Source: Saccopteryx bilineata (lineage: Eukaryota; Chordata; Mammalia; Chiroptera; Emballonuridae). Taken from it: a DNA stretch of 64,000 nucleotides. Position 1 is the first letter of the stretch; every line of letters starts with the position of its first letter. The notes beneath the pieces were generated by a model. The model saw only the letters and a program-made list of their open reading frames with translations. It was not told where the DNA came from and ran no database searches. The translations under genes and the position numbers were made by a program. Positions 56,028 through 64,000 of the stretch are shown here, piece by piece. The stretch lies in assembly GCF_036850765.1 (NCBI RefSeq), contig NC_089495.1, positions 115,033,033 through 115,097,032 on the forward strand. Direction: 5' to 3'.

Positions 56028-57077
56028 GGTGTAACTATTTCAGGGAACATCAGAAATCAGATGTGATAACACCAAATATGGGGGGGGGAGAACAAATGGG
56101 AGGAGATTTGTTTAAGGGTAGAAGTCAAACTAATATTTTCATCTCAACTAGAGCTTGTCTTCTTTCAGTTCTGTAAGCTTTACCCCTGTATCCTAGTCAA
56201 ATATTTATTCTCTGTAGCTAATTTTTAGCTAGTACACGAATCTGATTAAAGAAAAAGCAATAAAGCATGAATGACCAATGAATGGGCTTAACTTTGGTAC
56301 CTGAGAAAGCACTTGGTGAAATAAAAAACAAAGCTATTAATCACTTCCATCTCCAGAGAGGAACTGTTACATCAAGTGACTCTCCAGTTTTGGAATGCAA
56401 AGGTAAGTATATCCTGTTTGTGTGTCATACAATTTTCTTGGCTCACTCTGCCAAGCCATCCTGAGACGCATGTCACCGCCCACTCTCCTTTCTCATCTTT
56501 GCAAGTAGTACTATTTGTCACCAGGCTGAGTGTTGTCATTGCTAGAAAAAAAGAGAACAAATTAATCCAACACATCTTCCAGCCTGGGAGTGGTAAATCT
56601 GGAGTGCAGAGACTCACCTGTATTTGAGTCCCCACTGAGAGACCTACACTATTGATGGTATTTGCCCATTTGTAAGTTACTAGGTTGATCCTGCCTTACA
56701 TGCCATTCCTCAAAGTCATGACTGCCATATACAAAAGGTTCTTCAGGTAAAATAATTATAAAATTGGCTCTGATGAAGGAAAGCAGAATGAACATGCTGC
56801 AGCCTTCATCAATATACCTCTCATTTTTGTAATCATTAAACCATCTTATTTCACAAATACCTTATAATATTTCATTATACTTTTCTGCTTATATTGTGAC
56901 AGTGTTAATTTGGCATTAACTTTTCTAAGTATAATTATTATTTTTGACTGACCATAAAGGATACACTACGGTGTAAATCAGCCTAGATTTATTTTCCATA
57001 ATTTTAGGCTCTTTCTAAAACAGTACTTTTTCAGTTTAATAAGTGTAAAGAATTTGGATGACTACATCTTTTCCTGT
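56028..57077. other. Unassigned sequence
   Basis: Low repeat density. A G run at 56079-56086 is the only simple feature; no gene recognised. Confidence 0.4.
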
Positions 57078-57156
57078 ATACACACACACACACAAACACA
57101 CACACATACTCTCTCTCTCTCTCTCTCTCTCTATTTATTTATTTATTTATTTATTT
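57078..57156. repeat. Composite (CA)n-(CT)n-(TTTA)n microsatellite
   Basis: Back-to-back CA (about 57080-57106), CT (about 57109-57132) and TTTA (about 57134-57156) blocks. Long enough to be length-polymorphic. Confidence 0.93.
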
Positions 57157-60100
57157 CCCCCCTTTCATTCCAGCAATTAAAGCAGGGATGCCTCTTCTTT
57201 CTCCTTTGTGCATGGCACTCGTGTACTTACTCATTAATAAATAGCCTAGTTTCTTTTTTTCCAGCCATTTTTTCTTCCAACAAGATGGTTGTTTCTGAGC
57301 AATTTCAAAGTTGAGGTATTAAGTATGAGTCAGAATGGATCATTTTTCTTTGTCTCAGATTTATATTGAAATGAAGCTCTTCCAACAGGTATTAAGATAA
57401 TTAACTTAAGCTTCTCTTAGCAGGAACCTTGCTTAATCAGAATAAAATTTGGGGAAGCTCAACTCATTCTGTATACAGATGGGGCAGGTATCTTAGAGAA
57501 ATCAGACTCTTTGAAGGACTGAAGTAGGATAAGTACCGCTTCTCATTATAACAGCCACTCTGAACCTGCAATACTACTACATTAATGACAAATTTGCCAA
57601 TAGCTAATCTTACATGTCTTATTTAGACATGAAGACAGTGCTATCAGAAGTTTTTCTATGTTTCAGCTTGTTAGAGATTTCTAGACAGCCAAATTTGTGG
57701 CTTAGCCTTAACATAGACATTCAAATGCTTCATGATGATATTTATTGGGCTTTACTTTGTTCAAATCTAGAAACTAATAGGCATGAATTATAGGGAAACA
57801 CTATAGTTTCTAAATTAGATCTACCTTAAATTAGATAAGTAACATATGAGAATCATAGTTGATACTGTATGGCATTCTTGTATAAGAATATTCTCTATAA
57901 GCTGGTACCTTTATATGGGTAAGAATATAAAATAAACAAAAAAATCCTGATGATTTTTAACATTTTTTTTTAACTCAAGAGCCAAGGAATTGTTGGGCAA
58001 AAATCAATACTATCTCATCATCTCTTTTTCTGGCTTCATTCCATCGGAAACACTCTATTGTGCTGTAAATTTTTTCTTTTGCTTCTAATGTGGCGACGTC
58101 AGAAGGTTTGCAAAGTCTTTTAGATAAGCTCAATATCATTTGGTTTATGAATGTAAGAGACATAAAATGCATGTGAAAAGCAAAACAAAAGCCTTTTATT
58201 GCATCAGATAGAATGTACATTGTGCGTTGCAAGAGTCCTTGTTATTCTTTATATACTTTTTCTATAGCTGCAAGTCTCCAGGCTTGCTTTCAACTTGTTT
58301 CTCACAGTCGCCCCATAAGGTGAGTTTGAGCCACTTGCTTTAAAGGTGAGGTGGCATAGGGACAGAGAAAGAAAGGGAAGTTACCAGAGGCACCCATAGA
58401 AGAATTGCTGATCCAGACCCCTTGGTCCCTCACTCATCAACCACTAAGTATGAGCTCCTCTTATTTCTTCAGATCCTCAAAAGCATCTTACTCTTGCTTG
58501 TTTCAGTGAGGCCCAAGAGCCCTCCTTTTGTCTGCTTCTCAGGCCCTGTTCTACCTCTCTTCAATTTTCCTAGCTCCTAGGAAAGACTCTGAAGCCTAGA
58601 GCTGGGTTAATCTGCTGGCCCTTATTCCAGATGAGCCCACTGCAGCCACTAGGATTTGCTTCCTCCCAGAGGTGTGGAGTATGTACCTTTCCTGCAGAGA
58701 TTCAGCATACACACGCTCCATGAGACACAATTGGAGCTGAGCAGCACTTTTACAAGTGCTCCATGACCTTTATCCACTTCAACTTTTTGACAGAGTCTTA
58801 TCCAAGGGGAAAATTAAATAAATAAAGAGGAAGAATTTTTATAAGCACCAAAGTCCACAGAATATTATCTGGCTCTTCATGGTACAAAATATGCTGAGTC
58901 TAGCCCATATGACTATCTCCTGAAACACAAGTCCTGAGAATTTGGGAGTCCCACAGTCCTAATCGGCCTTCACCTCTGTCATCACTGCCTTGCCTATGAT
59001 ATGATAGATGCAAGAAAGGAATTTCTCTCTCATCCTTGTCTTACTGTCATGGATTATATAACACAACACTCCTGAGGTAGATTCAGATCTTCATAGGCAG
59101 AAATGAACTCAGTTGGCATTCATTATGAATCCCTTTGAGATATAAACCTGCACTTAAAAAAAAAAGATGTTCTAGTTTTTATAAATCCAATACCCAGTTC
59201 CTGCTGTGATCCCAATGTATATAATATGTTAGTGAAGATGACCAGTAGTTGGTCCAGTTCAGGGCACTGTTACATAAATTTCACTGATTTTTATGAGATT
59301 GGAGCGGCACTTACTTCGTTGTCTCTTTCTTACACAGTAATTCTTGGCTGGCGTACACTTTAGGTATCTATTATACCACGTGCACTTTCAGTGATCATCC
59401 AAAATAGGCCACCTTCCTAGTAAGGGAATGTCAGATGACATCCATCTATCTAAAAACATTTATCTTGTTATCAAAATACCAGATATTGTGCCAAATTAAA
59501 CTCACAAGTGTCTGGATTGTTCATAAAATCAGGTAACTATTAAACAGTTTGATTTCAGCTTTCTTTTCTAAAAGCACATAAGATTATCCTCTTTGTGTAC
59601 ACAATGGATAATGAATAAAAGACAAGCATTCATGTTGATGATTGAGAAAGCGCTAGCATTCCGTGTCATGGTGATGACTCCTATTCCTCATTGTAGATAC
59701 AACTCTAAGCTTTGGAGACTAAAAATTGCTTTAGCGAGGAAAAAACTATTTGTGTTTGCTTGTTTATTTTAAGCAGATCTCACTAGCAGCTCTATTTGTT
59801 GCATTTCCACTAATTGAAGTTTTACGTTTCTAGGGTAGAATGATAATTAAGGCACTATAGGCTGCTAACGTTTATTTTATTTTTATATGTTTATGTAAAT
59901 ATGAGCACTTCCAGTTTTCAAAATGCCACACTCAGAGAGAAGGTTAAAATCTTGTCACGATGTCAGGTAAACAGATAAAAGTAATTTGTGGTAAAAGGTA
60001 TGGTTATAATAGTGGAAGAAAGAAGGCTGTCATGATAACTCATTTTCACTAAATTTGAAGTAAAATGAAAATCACCCACCACAAAAGTCTCAATAGAGTT

Positions 60101-63100
60101 TATTAGTCAGTGGTCACAATAAAAATTCTTGATCGCAATGTTGTCATTATAATGAGATCATTGTTACTTGCGTTTGCCAGCTTAATTTACCAAAGGGCAC
60201 TCACTGTTGCAGGTTGACTGGGATACTGTTGATCTATAGCTAATGCATACAGTCAGCGCATTACAAGTGCTTTACTTGAAGCCAACTAACACATATGTGT
60301 TATTGAGACTGGGCTGAGATATCAACTCTGCAGTTCTTTATGTAGTCAGTTCTGGGTCATTTCTATTGCTTGCTCACTCTGGAGTGTGTTCCTACACATT
60401 CTGGCCTTACTGACTCAGTCAGCAATAATCAGCTGTATTTTGACCAGATATATTATTTAAGACCTGCTGAGTTAGTCTGCATCATCCTATCAGAGTTATA
60501 TTTTGATACAAATTGCAATATAACTATTAACATATTCAGAAAATCTTTAGTAGGCTAGCTTCTATTTTACTGTATCTATATTCTACCTACATATCTGTAT
60601 ATCAACATGGGTGTATTTAAGAAGAAATTTTGCTCCAAAGTGAAAATATTTTATCCCTCAAATCCAGAAAATGGGTGGGAATCAATGTGGGTGTCAAAGT
60701 TTTTGTTTCTTTTATGGGGGGAAAAATTGGCAAAATAATTACCATATTTGATTATTTCTCTTCCCTGGTGTATATTTATTACTTGTAGGCTTTACTCTGC
60801 TAGAGGAATATTTATATATTTCAGGTGGAAATAAATCAGCTACCTTTTTTGTGAGAATCAAGTCTCACTGTTTTCTCTGTGTATCCATCACTTTGTCATG
60901 GTGTCCTGTATTCTGATATTGTTTTTTTCATTTCTGTTTGAGAGGCAGTAGCAAGGCATAACGTCTTTCAAGAGCATAGTGATCATTCACAGAACTGAAT
61001 AATGATTCATTAAATGATAACCCTAGACCTAAATAAACATAGAATAAGTGCCAGGAAATGTCAGCCCTTTTGTTTCAAAAGGTTATAAAAGTATCCACAG
61101 GACTCAACCTGGAATTTATCATTTAGTGTAAATGGCCTTATCTTGAAATTCTCCAAAAGGTTCGTTTAATCCCTATTAAGAGGTGTGTGTGGAATTGTAA
61201 ATGACATTAAAGATAAGTCAGAGTTTGCTAATACCAGCTATATTATTCAGCTGCCATTTGACCCCTCTGGGCATTTACAAAGTCCTTACATTTTAGTTTC
61301 TTCTTGTCATCTTCATGCTGCCTTAAGCTATTTACCAATGGATTTAATGGTTATCTTTCACTATATGACAGCCACATTTTCTGTGATACATAAATGGGAG
61401 TTCAGAGTGTATGCTAGGACTTTACAGCAGGTTCTTGTACACAGGACTCATCTGCCTGATTCATAAGAAGGATTCAAGGTGTACCTAAATACAAAGAAAC
61501 AAACTATACTGGCCTCATATATATTTAATAATATGTTTTTAATATATATTACTTAGTCATTATTCAGTTTAGTGCATGTTGAATTGTGGGAAAAAAAGAA
61601 AGGAAAACCCCCACAATCTTTGCTTAATGTGCTTCACAGATTGCATCTGCAGCCTCTCCTACACTAAGCACTGCATGAATGATTGACACAGCTTTTAAAA
61701 TGTAATCACTGCAGAGAAGAGCTAGGTTATGTTTGACTGGATCTTCATAATGTTTAAAAGGGAAAAAAAAGCAGATTTTATTATATACTTTATTCTCTCC
61801 AGGCTGGTTCTGAGTTTCATTATTCAATATTTTGTGTAAAAACCAATTGCAGACTGGAAGAATTTAGCCTGGCATACAAGGTCATGTAGAGTGGGTGATG
61901 TGATCAGGAAATAGCACCCTGAGCCCTGCCACTTAGCCCAGGGCAGTGTGGGTAAGTGAGCCAGCACATGGTAGAGCTCATTCTCACGTCTGCCCACTCT
62001 TTGGGGGCTCTCTACCTGAGTTCCATATAGGCTTTCAGAGGATCCAGAAATGACAAGAAGACTACATTTGTTTGCATTTTTTCAGTCAAATGGATTAGAC
62101 AGATAGTCTGAACACTAGGTCTTTGTCAGAGAACAAAACTACATTTGATATTTTAGTGAGTTTTTAATAGATTGAGAATCACGTTTTTGTTAAAAGATGA
62201 CTACCATGCAAACATGGATTGTTTAAATAACCTTGGTTCCCTCTTACCTTTAATCAGAAAGTTAGACTTGCAATGTATTTTATTCATGCTACAACCTGAT
62301 TTATGTCCCAGAGCTAAGAACTCTGAGTGGCGTCAATCCATAGCATCTGAAAGCTTTTGCCAAGGACATGTCAGAACTCCTGCAAGGAAGAGATCACCCC
62401 ACGAATTCTTACACAACTTCAGTGACCTTACAATGCAAGTATTCCTTAGTGACCCAGCGGTAGGAGCTGGTAGGAGCTGTTCAGTGAATGCATGGGTAGT
62501 TCTCATTATTATCAATGGGTGTTTCCTAGAACTTCTGAATTGTTTCTAAACCCACAGCCCCACAGTGCTTTCAAAGTTTGATTTACAAAAGAAATAGACA
62601 CCTAGAAGATTTGCTATTTCAAATCCTTTGGGGGTAGACAGAAGTTAGATTTGAATAGATACCTCAAGGTCATTTTAGTTACCAAAAATCCTTCTTTCTG
62701 AAAGGGGCCACTGAGAGGTAAATTCACTGCACTGCTTCTATGTTGGACCAAAAGTAAGTGATTTATACTGCTCCCTTTTAAACACACACAAACACACGTA
62801 CTTACACTTCTTTTCCTTTTTCCTATTTCTCTTTTACATGCTTGGATTGCCCCTCTGAGAGGGAGGAAAGCAATGTTTATTGGGGCTGCAAATGAAGGGT
62901 GGAGTGAGATGATGAACCACTGGGCGTGCCTCACCATTTACCCAGGATTTCCCTGTGATTTCTCCTTGTCCATGCGTGGTGGATGGAAGGTCTCGGTGGA
63001 GGGCCAGGGAAAGGCAGCTGTCTGAGTACCAGCTCTTTGTTGGAGATAACTGCCAAAGACGGATATTTGAGACACATCTTTTATTTTATCATAAGTTATA

Positions 63101-63239
63101 GAACACAACAAAGACGATAAGCATTTCAAAAAGTGAGACTAGTTCTTCACTTTTGCTTTAGAAAATAATTCCCTAAGCTCAGAGAAACCTTTTCTAGCAC
63201 CCACTTTATGAACTCTTTCCTCCATGGACAGGGTGTACA
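57157..63239. other. Least repetitive segment; no gene recognised
   Basis: About 6 kb with few recognisable repeats. 58290-58440 reads like an ancient repeat scrap (CATAAGGTGAGTTTGAGCC..., GGGAAGTTACCAGAGGCACCC). Open frames of 60-125 codons (for example 62172-62549 plus, 61185-61466 plus, 62614-62937 minus) show no domain, no splice-site logic I can support, and no biased composition. This part is the best place to look for conserved non-coding elements, but sequence alone cannot show conservation. Confidence 0.4.
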
Positions 63240-63425
63240 GAGGAACAGTACAGCATAACAGAGCACAGATTGTGTATCCAGACTACTCTGGTTCAAATCC
63301 TGGCCCTACCATATGCTGCTTTACATCCTTGGTTTAATTTTCTTATAAATAAAAATCAAATACCTACCAACAGAGTTGTATCATTGCTCATAGTAAATGC
63401 TCACTACATGATGGTAGATATAATT
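63240..63425 (+). repeat. MIR SINE
   Basis: AGCATAACAGAGCACAGATTG near 63251-63271, a B-box-like GGTTCAAATCCTGGCCC (63290-63306), TTTCTTATAAATAAAAATC and the TAGTAAATGCTCACTA end near 63391 follow the MIR consensus order. Ancient, and at a level of decay usual for MIR. Confidence 0.8.
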
Positions 63426-64000
63426 ATGGTGATTTTTGTAGCCCCGACACATGCCTTCTTCTTTGTTCTCTATTTGAAAGAACACAAGAAAAAAAGATTT
63501 GTCCTGTTCTCCTGGAAAGGAAGAGCTGGAGGTTTAGCAGCTTCTCCTGCCACTGCTCTTGTTGAGATTGCATTTTGAGTAGGGAAATCATAAAATGGAT
63601 CATTAAACGAAGATATTTACTTTGAGAGTGAAAAGGAGTGCTAATATGATATGTGTTGGGACACCAGAGCAACAGGCATAAACCTAGACTCTCCCTGGAA
63701 ACCTGAGCATTTGGTACCCTGTATGTGACCATTCAGGAAGCTGAGATCCTAAAACATCTTCCTGTTTTGAAATCTGAAGTACAATTGGATGGAACATTGC
63801 TCACTTTCTCCAAAGGCTATTCTGATAATTGAAGATGAATAGGAATGATTGCACCTGCCATTTAAGTAAGAAACTCCATTTAAGGAAATGAGTCAAGACA
63901 ACAAAAAATTATTGCTGCATTAATATGCTTGTGTCCAAAACACTAGCTGGGTCAGCAGGACCTCTGGGTGTGCTGCCCTGCTTGGTAGCTAATTATGCCT
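63426..64000. other. Unassigned sequence
   Basis: No gene or repeat recognised to the end of the window. Confidence 0.4.

Noticed and set aside
62172..62549. 125-codon plus-strand open frame as a possible gene
   Set aside because: No recognisable domain, no splice context or start context I can support, and a similar-sized minus-strand frame overlaps. Such lengths arise by chance in mammalian DNA.

Overview
This is nuclear DNA from a placental mammal, almost certainly a bat. The strongest clue is a set of tRNA-derived SINEs of two kinds: one with a GCCCTGGCCGG... head and a C/T-rich body, one with a CTGACCAGGC... head. I associate these with Old World bats, probably horseshoe bats or relatives; this rests on memory of repeat types and was not searched. 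Short hAT and mariner DNA transposons with clean target-site duplications also fit a bat. I found no intact or exon-like cellular protein gene, rRNA, functional tRNA or CRISPR array. The window reads as intergenic or deep intronic DNA shaped by nested transposable elements.

Layout. (1) 1-12.5 kb is a retroelement graveyard: an ERV-L (class III) remnant with an LTR-like promoter and a decayed pol (about 597-4382); a long, broken plus-strand L1 (about 4383-9570); a class II (betaretrovirus-like) RNase H/integrase piece interrupted by a SINE (about 9590-10980); a retroviral piece resembling nucleocapsid and protease (about 11000-12065); and a 5'-truncated L1 3' end. (2) 12.5-33 kb is mostly unassigned AT-rich sequence carrying old L1 3' ends, six SINEs, a fold-back hAT element, two further hAT elements and mariner-like debris. 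(3) 33.2-41.7 kb is a very long minus-strand L1 inserted in an older plus-strand L1. It has its own start and YY1-like site, a roughly 3 kb 5'UTR, and in that UTR a hAT element and a probable solo LTR. (4) 42-48.5 kb contains an unexplained 150-bp direct duplication, a hAT element, short tandem repeats and ancient repeats. (5) 48.5-55 kb has an internally deleted mariner and an old plus-strand L1 interrupted by two SINEs and by an L1 3' end that itself carries a tiny mariner-type MITE. (6) 55-64 kb is the least repetitive part, with one hAT element, a CA/CT/TTTA tract and a MIR.

The genes do not form a pathway; every reading frame I recognise belongs to a retrotransposon, an endogenous retrovirus or a DNA transposon, and all are broken. 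What the window offers is a stratified insertion history, with exact target-site duplications for many elements.
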